64,000 bases of DNA from Chryseobacterium sp. 18061 (GCA_902706205.1 CACSKA010000003.1:434001-498000); one strand, 5' to 3'; shown: positions 37,346 through 47,166, counted from the first letter of the stretch. The notes: a model not told the origin generated them from the letters alone. Program-made: numbers and translations.

Positions 37346-38560
37346 ATGAAAATTGTTGCCGCAGACGTATTTGTTACCTGCCCAGGGCGTAATTTCGTCA
37401 CGTTAAAAATCACCACCGAAGATGGCCTGACCGGGCTGGGCGATGCCACGCTGAACGGGCGCGAGCTGTCCGTGGCCTCGTACCTGAAAGATCATCTCTG
37501 TCCGCAGCTGATTGGCCGTGATGCCCACCGAATCGAAGATATCTGGCAATTCTTTTATAAAGGCGCGTACTGGCGACGGGGCCCGGTCACAATGTCGGCC
37601 ATTTCTGCGGTCGACATGGCTCTTTGGGATATCAAAGCTAAGGCAGCCAATATGCCGCTGTATCAGCTGCTCGGCGGGGCGTCCCGTGAAGGGGTGATGG
37701 TTTACTGCCACACTACCGGACACACCATTGATGAAGTTCTCGACGACTACGCGCGTCACAAAGAGATGGGCTTCAAAGCCATTCGCGTGCAGTGCGGCGT
37801 GCCGGGGATGAAAACCACCTACGGCATGGCGAAAGGCAGAGGCCAGGCTTACGAACCTGCAACCAAAGGCCAGTGGCCGGATGAACAGTTGTGGTCCACC
37901 GAAAAATACCTCGACTTCACCCCAAAACTGTTCGATGCGGTACGCGAGAAATTCGGCTTCAACGAACATCTGCTGCACGACATGCACCACCGTCTGACCC
38001 CGATCGAAGCCGCCCGCTTTGGTAAAAGCATTGAACAGTACCGTATGTTCTGGATGGAAGACCCGACACCTGCAGAAAACCAGGCGTGCTTCCGTCTGAT
38101 TCGCCAGCATACCGTCACGCCGATCGCGGTAGGTGAAGTGTTCAACAGCATCTGGGACTGCAAACAGCTGATTGAAGAGCAGCTCATCGACTATATCCGC
38201 ACCACTATTACCCACGCGGGTGGCATCACCGGTATGCGACGCATCGCTGATTTTGCCTCGTTGTATCAGGTGCGCACCGGTTCGCACGGTCCGTCCGATT
38301 TGTCGCCGATCTGCATGGCGGCTGCGTTGCATTTCGATCTGTGGGTGCCAAATTTTGGCGTCCAGGAATACATGGGTTATTCCGAACAAATGCTCGAGGT
38401 GTTCCCGCATAACTGGACTTTCGACAACGGCTATATGCACCCGGGTGAGAAACCGGGCCTCGGCATCGAGTTTGATGAAAAACTCGCGGCGAAATATCCC
38501 TACGAGCCGGCCTGTCTACCGGTCGCGCGCCTGGAAGACGGCACACTGTGGAACTGGTAA
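37346..38560 (+). CDS. rspA: D-mannonate/sugar-acid dehydratase RspA
   Basis: 404 aa, enolase superfamily, ManD subgroup, almost identical to E. coli RspA. Metal and catalytic residues visible: [13 protein letters not shown] (Asp ligand near 210), [11 protein letters not shown] (Glu near 237), VGEVFNS (Glu near 263), HGPSD (near 313). Dehydrates D-mannonate-type acids to 2-keto-3-deoxy products, usually with low activity. The old starvation-sensing name derives from overexpression effects. AAGGA precedes the ATG. Confidence 0.95.
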   Translation: MKIVAADVFVTCPGRNFVTLKITTEDGLTGLGDATLNGRELSVASYLKDHLCPQLIGRDAHRIEDIWQFFYKGAYWRRGPVTMSAISAVDMALWDIKAKAANMPLYQLLGGASREGVMVYCHTTGHTIDEVLDDYARHKEMGFKAIRVQCGVPGMKTTYGMAKGRGQAYEPATKGQWPDEQLWSTEKYLDFTPKLFDAVREKFGFNEHLLHDMHHRLTPIEAARFGKSIEQYRMFWMEDPTPAENQACFRLIRQHTVTPIAVGEVFNSIWDCKQLIEEQLIDYIRTTITHAGGITGMRRIADFASLYQVRTGSHGPSDLSPICMAAALHFDLWVPNFGVQEYMGYSEQMLEVFPHNWTFDNGYMHPGEKPGLGIEFDEKLAAKYPYEPACLPVARLEDGTLWNW

Positions 38561-38571
38561 GGAGCGGAAGC

Positions 38572-39591
38572 ATGAAAAGTATCGTTATTCGTCAACCGAA
38601 CGCGTTGGTGATTGAAGAGCGCGACATCCCGCAGCCCGCCACGGGCGAAGTGCGGGTGAAGGTCAAACTGGCCGGGATTTGCGGCTCGGACAGCCATATT
38701 TATCGCGGCCACAATCCTTTTGCTAAATATCCACGGGTTATTGGCCATGAATTTTTCGGCGTGATTGACGCCGTGGGAGAGGGTGTCAATCCAGCCCGCC
38801 TCGGCGAGCGCGTCAGTATCGACCCGGTGATCAGCTGCGGACATTGCTACCCGTGCTCGGTTGGCAAACCTAATGTCTGCACCTCTCTGGTGGTGATCGG
38901 CGTCCACCGGGACGGTGGCTTCAGTGAATATGCGGCTGTGCCTGCTCATAACGCTTGGCGTATACCCGACAGCATCGAAGACAAACACGCGGTGATGGTT
39001 GAGCCATTCACCATCGCGGCGAACGTTACTGGCCAGTCGAAACCGACAGAGCAGGATGTGGCACTGATTTACGGTGCAGGCCCAATGGGGCTGGTGACGG
39101 TGCAGGCGCTAAAAGGCGTATATCGTGTCAAACAGGTGATCGTTGTCGACCGTATTCCTGAGCGTCTGGAGATGGCCGAACGTAGCGGCGCGGACCTGAC
39201 CATCAATAATAGCGCGCAGTCGTTGCAGGCGTTGCTGGACGAAAAAGGCATCAAGCCGACGCTGATTGTCGACGCGGCCTGTCATCCGTCCATTTTGCAG
39301 GAAGCGGTCAATCTGGCATCTCCTGCAGCGCGCATTGTACTGATGGGCTTCTCAAGCGAGCCGTCGTCCGTCGCCCAGCAGGGCATCACCGGCAAAGAGC
39401 TGACGCTGTACTCCTCGCGTCTGAATGCCAACAAATTCCCGGTGGTTATCGACTGGATGGAGAAGGGGCTGATAGATCCCGACAAGCTGATTACCCACGT
39501 CATGGATTACCGGCATGTCAGCGATGCCATTGAACGGTTTGAGAAAGATAGGCAGCACTGCTGCAAGGTCCTGTTGACCTTCGCAGAATAA
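38572..39591 (+). CDS. rspB: Zinc alcohol dehydrogenase RspB
   Basis: 339 aa from ATG 38572 (AAGGAG 8 bases before), same length as E. coli RspB. Zn-dependent MDR family: catalytic zinc ligands in GICGSD (Cys near 35) and GHEFFG (His/Glu near 60), structural-zinc cysteines CGHCYPCSVGKPNVC near 90-105, NAD-binding GAGPMGL near 168. Probably oxidises a sugar acid such as L-gulonate-type substrates in the RspAB pathway. Follows rspA by 11 bases. Confidence 0.94.
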   Translation: MKSIVIRQPNALVIEERDIPQPATGEVRVKVKLAGICGSDSHIYRGHNPFAKYPRVIGHEFFGVIDAVGEGVNPARLGERVSIDPVISCGHCYPCSVGKPNVCTSLVVIGVHRDGGFSEYAAVPAHNAWRIPDSIEDKHAVMVEPFTIAANVTGQSKPTEQDVALIYGAGPMGLVTVQALKGVYRVKQVIVVDRIPERLEMAERSGADLTINNSAQSLQALLDEKGIKPTLIVDAACHPSILQEAVNLASPAARIVLMGFSSEPSSVAQQGITGKELTLYSSRLNANKFPVVIDWMEKGLIDPDKLITHVMDYRHVSDAIERFEKDRQHCCKVLLTFAE

Positions 39592-39635
39592 TCACGATAG
39601 CGAGTATGTGGTCCGCTCCTTCAGAGATAACGACT

Positions 39636-41012
39636 ATGACGCAACATCAACCTGTACGAAGCACCAAAGACCTGATCCGCGCAGCGGTATCGGGCTGGCT
39701 TGGCACCGCGCTGGAATTCATGGATTTTCAACTTTATTCCCTCGGCGCGGCGCTGGTTTTCCATGAGATTTTCTTCCCAGAACAGTCTGCGGCGATGGCG
39801 CTTATTTTAGCGATGGGTACCTACGGCGCAGGGTATATCGCTCGCATCGTCGGCGCGTTTATTTTTGGCAAAATGGGGGACAGAATTGGACGCAAAAAGG
39901 TGCTGTTTATCACCATCACCATGATGGGAATTTGCACCACGCTTATCGGCGTATTACCGGCCTACGCGCAGATTGGTATTTTCGCACCGGTGCTGCTGGT
40001 GACGCTGCGTATCGTGCAAGGACTGGGCGCAGGTGCGGAGATTTCTGGGGCTGGGACAATGCTGGCCGAATATGCGCCGAAGGGGAAACGCGGGATCATT
40101 TCCTCATTGGTGGCGATGGGCACCAACTGCGGCACGCTCAGCGCCACCGCAATCTGGGCGGTGATGTTTTTCGCACTCGATCGTGAATCGCTGGTTGCCT
40201 GGGGCTGGCGCGTGCCGTTCCTCGCCAGCGTAGTGGTAATGATTTTCGCCATTTGGCTGCGTCTGAATCTCAAAGAAAGCCCGGTGTTTGAGAAAGTCAG
40301 CGAAAATGGCACGGTGGCGGCGAAGGTCACGCCGGAAGAGACTACGCTCGGGGCGATGTTCCGCAGTAAATCGTTCTGGCTGGCAACCGGTTTGCGCTTT
40401 GGTCAGGCCGGAAACTCGGGCCTGATTCAAACGTTCCTTGCCGGGTATCTGGTACAGACGCTGCTGTTTGATAAAGCGATTCCGACAGACGCGCTGATGA
40501 TTAGCTCGGTCATCGGGTTCATCACCATTCCGCTGCTGGGTTGGTTGTCGGACAAATTCGGCCGCCGCCTGCCGTACATCATCCTCAATATCTCGGCGAT
40601 TATTCTGGCCTACCCAATGCTGGCGCTGATTGTCGACAAAAGCTACAGCGCCAGCACCATCATGATCAGTCTGATAGTCATTCATAACGTGGCGGTACTC
40701 GGCCTGTTCGCGCTGGAAAACATCACCATGGCGGAGATGTTTGGCTCGCGTAATCGCTTCACCCGCATGGCGATCGCCAAAGAGGCAGGCGGTTTGATAG
40801 CGGTGGGCTTTGGCCCACTGCTGGCAGGGATCTTCTGCAACGTTACCGGCAGCTGGTGGCCGATGGTCGCCATGATCGTCTGCTACTCGGTGATTGGCCT
40901 GATTTCCGCGGTGTTGATGCCGGAAGTGCGCGACCGTGATTTGAGTTTGGCGCATGACGCCGCCGAAGTCGTGCCGTCCAAAGCGGACTCCCGGCTAGGA
41001 CAATACAGCTAA
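39636..41012 (+). CDS. ydfJ: MHS-family transporter YdfJ
   Basis: 458 aa from ATG 39636; ATG 39606 gives 468 aa and neither has a strong RBS. Metabolite:H+ symporter with GDRIGRKKVL after TM2 and the MHS-type EISGAGTMLAEYAPKGKRG (in part) after TM4. Very close to E. coli YdfJ, but K-12 annotation often starts later, at MDFQLYS; here the reading frame supports a full N-terminal helix. Co-directional with rspB, 44 bases away. Confidence 0.92.
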   Translation: MTQHQPVRSTKDLIRAAVSGWLGTALEFMDFQLYSLGAALVFHEIFFPEQSAAMALILAMGTYGAGYIARIVGAFIFGKMGDRIGRKKVLFITITMMGICTTLIGVLPAYAQIGIFAPVLLVTLRIVQGLGAGAEISGAGTMLAEYAPKGKRGIISSLVAMGTNCGTLSATAIWAVMFFALDRESLVAWGWRVPFLASVVVMIFAIWLRLNLKESPVFEKVSENGTVAAKVTPEETTLGAMFRSKSFWLATGLRFGQAGNSGLIQTFLAGYLVQTLLFDKAIPTDALMISSVIGFITIPLLGWLSDKFGRRLPYIILNISAIILAYPMLALIVDKSYSASTIMISLIVIHNVAVLGLFALENITMAEMFGSRNRFTRMAIAKEAGGLIAVGFGPLLAGIFCNVTGSWWPMVAMIVCYSVIGLISAVLMPEVRDRDLSLAHDAAEVVPSKADSRLGQYS

Positions 41013-41115
41013 AAAATCAAGCAGCAGTGACCTGCAAATAAGCGGCTTCATGCACCATAAAAAGCCTTTCAATAAGCATGAAGCCACCAATTTTCTTACC
41101 CTTCGAGGATGGAAC

Positions 41116-42645
41116 ATGACCCGCAAGAAGAACATCACAATTCCTGTGAGTATTGGCTATGGCCTGACGGATATTATGGGCGGTGGCGCGTTCACGGTTA
41201 TTGGCGCGTGGCTGTTATTTTATTACACCACCTTTGTCGGTTTATCGCCGATGGAAGCCGCGTCGATTGTGGCCATTGCCCGTATCGTTGATGCGGTGGT
41301 CAGTCTGTTTATGGGCAGCTTTACCGACCATTTCTATAAAAACTATTTCGGCAAAAAATTTGGTCGTCGGCGCTTCTTTCTGCTCATTGGCGCGCCGCTG
41401 ATGCTGGTCTACGCGCTGTTGTGGCTCGACGGTATGTCGTACGGGTTTTACCTGGCGGTGTATCTGGCCTTCGAAGTGATCGCCGCAATGGTGCTCATTC
41501 CCTGGGAAACGTTGCCGTCAGAAATGACCAAAGACTTTAATGCCCGCACCAAGTTATCAACCTGTCGGATGTTTTTATCGGCGTCAGGTACATTTCTGGC
41601 GACTTTTATTCCAGGCGTGCTGATTGCCCATTTCGGTGAGCACAATGCCAATGCCTATTTCATTAACGGCATCGTATTTGCGGTGGCATTTATGGCCTGC
41701 GTATTTATTTCCTGGAAAGTGACCTGGGAGCGAGAAATAACGCCGGAAATGCTGGCGGAGCTTGAAAAAGATAACGTCAAAACATCGTGGCTGGAAAAGA
41801 TGAACAGCGTCGCCATGCTGTTTAAAGACTACGCCTCAACGCTGAAAGTGCGCGCTTTTCGTAAACATCTGGCGATATATCTCTTCTCCTTTACCGCCAA
41901 AGACGTCTACAACACGGTGTTTGTATTTTTCTGCGTCTACTGCCTGAACGTGTCCTCTGCGCTGGCAGGGACGCTGTTGTCGATGAGCATCGTTGGCCTA
42001 CCGGTAACGCTACTGGCGGGTGTGGCCATCATCAAATACGGGCCATCACGCCTGTATATGTTCGGCTACAGTGTCATGCTGATTTGCCTTGGCGGCCTGT
42101 TCCTTATCTACCAGTTCCCGACCGACAACAAAGTGATGCTGCTGTTGATCCTGGCGGCGGCGTATCAGGTCGGGCGCTGCGTGCTGGAGTTTACGCCGTG
42201 GAATGTGTTTCCGTTCATTCCTGATATCGATGAAATGATCAGCCACCAGCGCCGGGAAGGGCTGTTTGCCGCGGTGATGACATTCTCGCGTAAAACCACG
42301 GTGGCGATTGCGACCTTTGCGGTCGGTCTGCTGTTGCAGAGCGGTGGGTTCGTGAAGGGCAGCCAGGTGCAGCCACAGGAAGCCATCAATACCATCGCGA
42401 TGCTGCTGTTTGTCGGCACATCGGTCTTATTATTGTTCGCGTTTTGGCAGGCCACCACTTTCCATCTGAATAAGAAAACCCACGGGCTATTTGTCGCTGA
42501 AGTGGAGCGCATGAAGGCCACGCATGACGCAAAAGGGATCGCACCAGAAACGCAGGCGGTGGTTGAGGATCTTACCGGGTATTCCTGGGCGCGATTAAAT
42601 AACCTGCCAGAAAAGGCACCTGAGAATGCTGTCACACAACTTTAA
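41116..42645 (+). CDS. GPH-family glycoside/hexuronide:cation symporter
   Basis: 509 aa from ATG 41116 (GAGG 8 bases before); the frame opens at 41050 without RBS. Twelve membrane segments; DHFYKNYFGKKFGRRRFFLLIGAP near residues 60-85 is the GPH loop 2/3 motif, and ending the core PFIPDIDEM.. near 390 is family-typical (MelB/UidB/YicJ). Takes up glycosides or hexuronides with Na+ or H+. Not found in the K-12 rsp region, so an accessory addition. Confidence 0.88.
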   Translation: MTRKKNITIPVSIGYGLTDIMGGGAFTVIGAWLLFYYTTFVGLSPMEAASIVAIARIVDAVVSLFMGSFTDHFYKNYFGKKFGRRRFFLLIGAPLMLVYALLWLDGMSYGFYLAVYLAFEVIAAMVLIPWETLPSEMTKDFNARTKLSTCRMFLSASGTFLATFIPGVLIAHFGEHNANAYFINGIVFAVAFMACVFISWKVTWEREITPEMLAELEKDNVKTSWLEKMNSVAMLFKDYASTLKVRAFRKHLAIYLFSFTAKDVYNTVFVFFCVYCLNVSSALAGTLLSMSIVGLPVTLLAGVAIIKYGPSRLYMFGYSVMLICLGGLFLIYQFPTDNKVMLLLILAAAYQVGRCVLEFTPWNVFPFIPDIDEMISHQRREGLFAAVMTFSRKTTVAIATFAVGLLLQSGGFVKGSQVQPQEAINTIAMLLFVGTSVLLLFAFWQATTFHLNKKTHGLFVAEVERMKATHDAKGIAPETQAVVEDLTGYSWARLNNLPEKAPENAVTQL

Positions 42646-42711
42646 ATTCGTGTCATACCACTTGCAGAGAAATTATCGTAAATCAAAGTACGGGAACTTC
42701 ATCTGGCTATT

Positions 42712-42724
42712 CTAGTATGGCAAT
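42712..42724. promoter_or_regulatory. Related GTATGG box upstream of ydfI
   Basis: CTAGTATGGCAAT shares the GTATGG core with the two identical boxes and GTATGGCAA with the ydfG box. Lies 26 bases before ATG 42751. Likely bound by the same regulator (inference). Confidence 0.45.
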
Positions 42725-42750
42725 GAGCGTCCTCAACAGTGAGTCATAAA

Positions 42751-44214
42751 ATGCAAAACACGCTTTTAACCGCTAAGGCGACTGTACCCGCCTATGATCG
42801 TAACGCGCTGGTGCCGCGTATCGTGCACCTCGGCTTTGGCGCATTTCACCGCGCACATCAGGCCGTTTATACCGATATTTTGGCTCAGGAGCACAACAGC
42901 GACTGGGGCTACACAGAAGTGAACCTGATTGGTGGCGAACAGCAAATCGCTGACCTCAAGCATCAGGATAACCTGTATACCGTGGCAGAAATGTCCGCTA
43001 ATGCATGGACTGCCCGTATCGTGGGCGTCGTAAAAGAAGCGCTCCACGCCCAGGTGGACGGCCTCGAAACCGTGCTGGCAAAACTGTGCGAGCCACAGGT
43101 GGCGATTGTGTCGCTGACCATCACCGAAAAAGGGTACTGCCACTCTCCGGCAACCGGCGAACTGAATCTCAGCCACCCGATGATCGCCGCCGATTTACAA
43201 AACCCGCATCAGCCAACGTCTGCACCGGGCGTAGTGGTCGAAGCGCTGGCCCGTCGTAAAGCGGCAGGGCTGGCGCCTTTTAGCGTGATGTCCTGTGACA
43301 ACATGCCGGAAAACGGCCATGTACTCGGGAAAGTGGTACGTGCCTATGCGCGGGCGTTGAACAGCGAACTGGCCGAGTGGATCGAACAGAACGTCACGTT
43401 CCCGTCGACCATGGTTGACCGCATCGTGCCTGCTGTCACCGCTGAAACGCTGGAAAAAATCGAAGCCATCACCGGCGTGCGTGATCCGGCAGGTGTTGCC
43501 TGTGAGCCGTTTCGCCAGTGGGTCATCGAAGACAATTTTGTCGCCGGGCGTCCAGAGTGGGAAAAAGCCGGGGCCGAATTGGTTTCCGATGTTATCCCGT
43601 TCGAAGAAATGAAGCTGCGGATGCTGAACGGCAGCCACTCCTTCCTCGCGTATCTGGGCTATCTGGCAGGCTATCAGCATATTAACGACTGCATGGAAGA
43701 CGAAAAATATCGTCGCGCCGCGCACGCGCTGATGCTGAAAGAACAGGCACCGACGCTGAAAGTGAAGGGCGTTGATCTGGGCCGTTACGCAGACCTGCTT
43801 ATTGCACGCTATAGCAACCCGGCGCTGCGCCATCGCACCTGGCAGATTGCCATGGATGGCAGCCAGAAACTGCCACAGCGTATGCTGGATTCCGTACGCT
43901 GGCATCTGGCGCATAACAGCGATTTCTCACTGCTGGCCCTTGGCGTGGCGGGCTGGATGCGCTATGTCGACGGCAGCGACGAGCAGGGCGAAGCGATTGA
44001 AGTATGCGACCCTCTGCTCAGTACTATTCAGTCCGTAGTGACAAACAGTAAACAGGGCGAAGCCCGTGTGAAAGCGCTGCTGGGCATCGAGGCCATCTTT
44101 GGTAATGAGTTGCCGCTGGAAGGGAAGTTTGTCTCGCAGGTGACAAATGCCTATCTGTCGCTGCTGGATAAAGGGGCCAAAGCCACCGTGGCGGCCTTTG
44201 CTGAGAAACTGTAA
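42751..44214 (+). CDS. ydfI: Mannitol dehydrogenase-family D-mannonate oxidoreductase YdfI
   Basis: 487 aa from ATG 42751; GTG 42739 is an alternative. Polyol long-chain dehydrogenase with [13 protein letters not shown] (NAD-binding start, residues 25-38) and the catalytic [18 protein letters not shown] (in part, Lys near 287). Orthologue of E. coli YdfI, which converts D-fructuronate and D-mannonate-type pairs. It supplies the RspA substrate. Confidence 0.94.
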   Translation: MQNTLLTAKATVPAYDRNALVPRIVHLGFGAFHRAHQAVYTDILAQEHNSDWGYTEVNLIGGEQQIADLKHQDNLYTVAEMSANAWTARIVGVVKEALHAQVDGLETVLAKLCEPQVAIVSLTITEKGYCHSPATGELNLSHPMIAADLQNPHQPTSAPGVVVEALARRKAAGLAPFSVMSCDNMPENGHVLGKVVRAYARALNSELAEWIEQNVTFPSTMVDRIVPAVTAETLEKIEAITGVRDPAGVACEPFRQWVIEDNFVAGRPEWEKAGAELVSDVIPFEEMKLRMLNGSHSFLAYLGYLAGYQHINDCMEDEKYRRAAHALMLKEQAPTLKVKGVDLGRYADLLIARYSNPALRHRTWQIAMDGSQKLPQRMLDSVRWHLAHNSDFSLLALGVAGWMRYVDGSDEQGEAIEVCDPLLSTIQSVVTNSKQGEARVKALLGIEAIFGNELPLEGKFVSQVTNAYLSLLDKGAKATVAAFAEKL

Positions 44215-44274
44215 GTTTTATGTCGCCTCATTCGGGGCGACGTGTGATTTCCAGAAAAAGGCCTCTGCCAGGGC

Positions 44275-44336
44275 ATGTCTCTCGACCAGAACGTTGAGTC
44301 AAGAGACATCGCCAGTCCATACCCCTCAACCGGGGT
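44275..44336. repeat. Two inverted repeats downstream of ydfI
   Basis: ATGTCTCT (44275-44282) pairs with AGAGACAT (44302-44309), and ACCCC (44321-44325) with GGGGT (44332-44336). They mark the edge between the GC-rich ydfI and the AT-rich gene at 44498. Neither is a classical terminator. Confidence 0.5.
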
Positions 44337-44497
44337 CTGCATAGGGGCCTTTATCATCTACCAAAATTGAACTTAAAATATTCACCAAAGTTAACACCGC
44401 ACAACCGTGGAACTCTTATTTCAATTCTGAAGAGGTAACGAAGCAGGTTGTTTATTTCTCGCTCTGACTGAATCTTTAGCAAGATGTTTCTGTCATC

Positions 44498-45256
44498 TTA
44501 GGGTAACAATCTGGCCGCTAATATAATAGATAATGCCAGCGCTGGAATTGATTTTCGCCCATAGAAGCAAATTGAACGCATTGTATAGTTACGCGAGTTC
44601 AATATCCGTTTTGCTTCGATGCTAATACCGTTGAGATGGCATTCAGGAACCACCATCTCAAGCTGATCCAAAAGCACTAAAGAGGAATGTTCAAAGGCAG
44701 TATTTTTATAGGGTATTTTGTAAACGGTATTACCAAAACGACTGCCGATTCCCTCCGAGGGGGACTTTTGCGGTGGAGCACCCACTTCCAATGAGAAAAA
44801 AACATTATCATCATTGGCAAGCGCTACGATATCGTAAGAAGACGTATTCCCCGTAGGGAATATGATTTTATCTTCAATTAACTTTTGTCTTGAAAACAAA
44901 ACAAGATCATTGTTATCGTTAATGACAGCCTTGCTGTTTGTTGCGTGTGCGGCATAAAAATCAGATCGCGTAAAATGATCAAAAAACAGAATTTCTTGAT
45001 CAGTAAGCCGTTGTGCAGCCACCTGTAATGCGCGATAGTTATTATTCGCCAGTTCAGTAAAGTCACTTATAGAATCGCCAAACTTAAGGCCGGGAATTAA
45101 TAAGGCAAAAGCAAAGAGTGTAGAGTGGGTAGTGACGAAATTATTAAACCAAAGAGTACCGCCCTGTACCATTTTATTATTGACGGACCTTGCTCTTAAT
45201 TCTCTTGAACGACTTATAAATGATTCACCAAAGTTATGATTTCTAAAAGATAACAT
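44498..45256 (-). CDS. AT-rich orphan protein of unknown function
   Basis: 252 aa with an excellent RBS (AAGGAG, 5 bases before ATG). Clearly richer in A+T than both flanks and with different codon choice, so probably acquired. No lipobox or typical signal peptide; a hydrophobic segment TLFAFALLIPGLKF lies near residues 46-60 and a short one at the C-terminus (IPALALSIILAARLL). Central features: FFDHFTRSDFYAAHATNSKA (in part), LVLFSRQKLIED, DNVFFSLEVG, GIGSRFGNTVYKIPY. The HAT-SR-LEV spacing is faintly like ADP-ribosyltransferase-fold toxins or effectors, but this is speculation. Sits where K-12 has ydfZ. Confidence 0.7.
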   Translation of the reverse strand: MLSFRNHNFGESFISRSRELRARSVNNKMVQGGTLWFNNFVTTHSTLFAFALLIPGLKFGDSISDFTELANNNYRALQVAAQRLTDQEILFFDHFTRSDFYAAHATNSKAVINDNNDLVLFSRQKLIEDKIIFPTGNTSSYDIVALANDDNVFFSLEVGAPPQKSPSEGIGSRFGNTVYKIPYKNTAFEHSSLVLLDQLEMVVPECHLNGISIEAKRILNSRNYTMRSICFYGRKSIPALALSIILAARLLP

Positions 45257-45341
45257 AGCAACTCCTTTGCGGGTATATTATCCGTCATGTTATATTAATT
45301 TATTATCCTGTGTCTGTAGTAGAGTGAAGTTTATTCGGCCA

Positions 45342-45370
45342 ACGCCGCATTATTAATGTTGATGCGGCGT
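45342..45370. terminator. Hairpin between rspR and the AT-rich gene
   Basis: ACGCCGCAT/ATGCGGCGT, 9-bp perfect stem with an 11-base loop. On the plus strand AAGTTTTTC follows; on the minus strand, the direction of both flanking genes, no U tract follows. Lies 46 bases beyond the rspR stop. Confidence 0.55.
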
Positions 45371-45416
45371 AAGTTTTTCTGTCAAAATTTCAGCGGATTA
45401 ATCTGAGGAGAGGGTC

Positions 45417-46103
45417 TTACTCTTCGCTAAACCACTCGCCATTTTCCTGGCGAATTAACAGCACAGATTCGCTGATCTCCTGCAAATGAACGGTCATCGC
45501 TTTACCTACCGCCTCTACATCGCGTTTTTCCAGCGCGCTAAAGATATCCTGATGCTGGCGCAAAAGCATTTCCGGGGAGGAAACGTGATCGAGACTCATA
45601 TAACGCACGCGGTCGATGGCAGCTTTAATGTTCTCGATAGTGTCCCAGGCGAGCTGGCAGTCGGCAATCTGTGACAGTAGTTGGTGGAATTCATCGTCGA
45701 GCTGGAAGAAATCATTGTGCTGCTGGCGATCAATGGCAATCCGCTGCTGGTGCAGATTTTGCTCCAGCAGATAACACTGGGCGTCAGTAATCATTGCCGC
45801 TGCACGTCGCACCACCGCGCATTCGATGGCCTGGCGTACGAAGCAGCCGTTGCGCACCTGGGAAAGAGAGATTTTATTAACGTAGCTACCGCGCTGGGGG
45901 CGAATCTGAATCAGCCCATTTTCGGCCAGCTTAATAAAGGCTTCACGCACCGGCTGGCGCGAAACGTCAAAGCGAACAGAAACCTCTTTCTCGGACAGCG
46001 GTGTACCCGGCGCTATCAGGCAGTGCACGATATCCCGGCGCAAAATACGGTAGATTTGCTGGTTCACGGGCTGTGTCGGATTGAGTTGCGATTCTGCGGC
46101 CAT
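45417..46103 (-). CDS. rspR: GntR/FCD-family regulator RspR (YdfH)
   Basis: 228 aa. Winged HTH with [21 protein letters not shown] (in part, residues 35-58) and a C-terminal FCD domain whose metal ligands include Asp in [10 protein letters not shown] (near 132) and His residues near 178 and 200. Orthologue of E. coli YdfH/RspR, the repressor of rspAB. The repeated GTATGG box in this cluster is its likely operator. Confidence 0.94.
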   Translation of the reverse strand: MAAESQLNPTQPVNQQIYRILRRDIVHCLIAPGTPLSEKEVSVRFDVSRQPVREAFIKLAENGLIQIRPQRGSYVNKISLSQVRNGCFVRQAIECAVVRRAAAMITDAQCYLLEQNLHQQRIAIDRQQHNDFFQLDDEFHQLLSQIADCQLAWDTIENIKAAIDRVRYMSLDHVSSPEMLLRQHQDIFSALEKRDVEAVGKAMTVHLQEISESVLLIRQENGEWFSEE

Positions 46104-46154
46104 TGCTCTTTCTTAATTGCGGGGTAAGTGCGTTATTTTACGCTGAATATGACG

Positions 46155-46192
46155 CTACGCCCAGTCCGGCCTGCAAGCCGGGCTGGGCGTAG
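46155..46192 (-). terminator. Long hairpin between ydfG and rspR
   Basis: CTACGCCCAG-CCCGGC/GCCGGA-CTGGGCGTAG: a 16-bp stem with one G-T pair and a 6-base loop, starting 7 bases beyond the ydfG stop. No U tract. Probably a terminator or transcript-end stabiliser. Confidence 0.65.
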
Positions 46193-46198
46193 AATCGC

Positions 46199-46948
46199 TT
46201 AGCCTTGACGATGAATGCTCAGGCCAGCAAAAGACTGGCTGACGGGCATCATTTCAAGGGTATTGATATTGACGTGTTTTGGCAGCGTTGCCACCCACCA
46301 CACGGCTTCGGTCACGTCTTCCGCAGACAGCGCGCTGGTGTTTTCATAGGTTTTCTCTGCTTTCGCGTCGTCACCTTTAAAGCGCACGTTTGAGAACTCA
46401 GTGCCGCCCACCAGGCCCGGCTCAACATCAGTCACGCGAACGGCGGTGCCGTGCAGATCGGTGCGCAGGTTCAGGCTGAACTGGCGAACGAATGCCTTGG
46501 TCGCGCCGTAAACGTTGCCGCCCGCGTACGGCCAGCTCCCGGCGGTGGAACCGATGTTAATGATATGCCCGCAGTTGCGCTCAACCATGCCCGGCAGCAC
46601 CGCGCGGGTCATATACACCAGTCCTTTGTTGTTGGTGTCGATCATGGTTTCCCAGTCATCCGCGTCGGCTTTATGCGCCGGCTCCATGCCCAGCGCCAGC
46701 CCGGCGTTATTGACCAGAATGTCGATATTGCGCCATTCAGCGGGGAGGTTAGCCATCATATCTTCGATAGCTGCGCGGTTACGCACGTCGAGCTGCGCGG
46801 TCAGAATGCTGTCGCCCAGTTCTTCTTTCAGTTCCTGCAGACGCTCATGACGGCGTCCGGTGGCGATAACTTTATGGCCATTGGCAATGAAACGGCGGGT
46901 GATGCTCTCACCAAACCCGGCGGTCGCTCCGGTAACAAGTACAATCAT
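46199..46948 (-). CDS. ydfG: NADP-dependent 3-hydroxy acid dehydrogenase YdfG
   Basis: 249 aa short-chain dehydrogenase. NADP-binding TGATAGFGESI (residues 6-16), NNAG near 80, catalytic Ser in NIGSTAGSW and YGATK (Tyr/Lys near 147-151). Orthologue of E. coli YdfG, which reduces malonic semialdehyde and oxidises L-allo-threonine and serine. Malonic semialdehyde also connects to the uracil pathway. Upstream lies a GTATGG-type box, hinting at RspR control. Confidence 0.94.
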   Translation of the reverse strand: MIVLVTGATAGFGESITRRFIANGHKVIATGRRHERLQELKEELGDSILTAQLDVRNRAAIEDMMANLPAEWRNIDILVNNAGLALGMEPAHKADADDWETMIDTNNKGLVYMTRAVLPGMVERNCGHIINIGSTAGSWPYAGGNVYGATKAFVRQFSLNLRTDLHGTAVRVTDVEPGLVGGTEFSNVRFKGDDAKAEKTYENTSALSAEDVTEAVWWVATLPKHVNINTLEMMPVSQSFAGLSIHRQG

Positions 46949-46974
46949 TCTTCCTGTTCCTCAATGCGTTAACT

Positions 46975-46992
46975 GTTGCCATACCATACCAC
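46975..46992 (-). promoter_or_regulatory. GTATGG box upstream of ydfG
   Basis: Minus strand GTGGTATGGTATGGCAAC, which contains GTATGGTA (as before rspA and the ACS gene) and GTATGGCAA (as before ydfI). Lies 26 bases upstream of the ydfG ATG. Candidate RspR operator. Confidence 0.5.
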
Positions 46993-47056
46993 GCGTGGTC
47001 GGCCTTCGGGAACGGAACTTTGCAACCTGTTGTACCACTTTACAGCGCCTTCACCG

Positions 47057-47092
47057 TGCGCAAAAACGGTGCAACTGCTTCAGCGTTGTGCA
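47057..47092 (+). promoter_or_regulatory. Pair of NtrC-like sites upstream of guaD
   Basis: TGCGCAAAAACGGTGCA (47057-47073; one perfect GGTGCA arm) and TGCTTCAGCGTTGTGCA (47076-47092). NtrC consensus is TGCACY-N5-GGTGCA. About 200-235 bases before the predicted sigma-54 start, a normal enhancer distance. The second site is weak. Confidence 0.5.
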
Positions 47093-47166
47093 TCGTTTTA
47101 GGCCGCCATTTTTGTTTTCATCAATGTTCAGCGGAATAGTTATGCAAGAAAAACGATTGCCAGAAT

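Noticed and set aside
37403..38440. 345-codon minus-strand ORF inside rspA
   Set aside because: RspA is almost identical to the E. coli enzyme with all metal ligands; the antisense frame has no recognisable motif.
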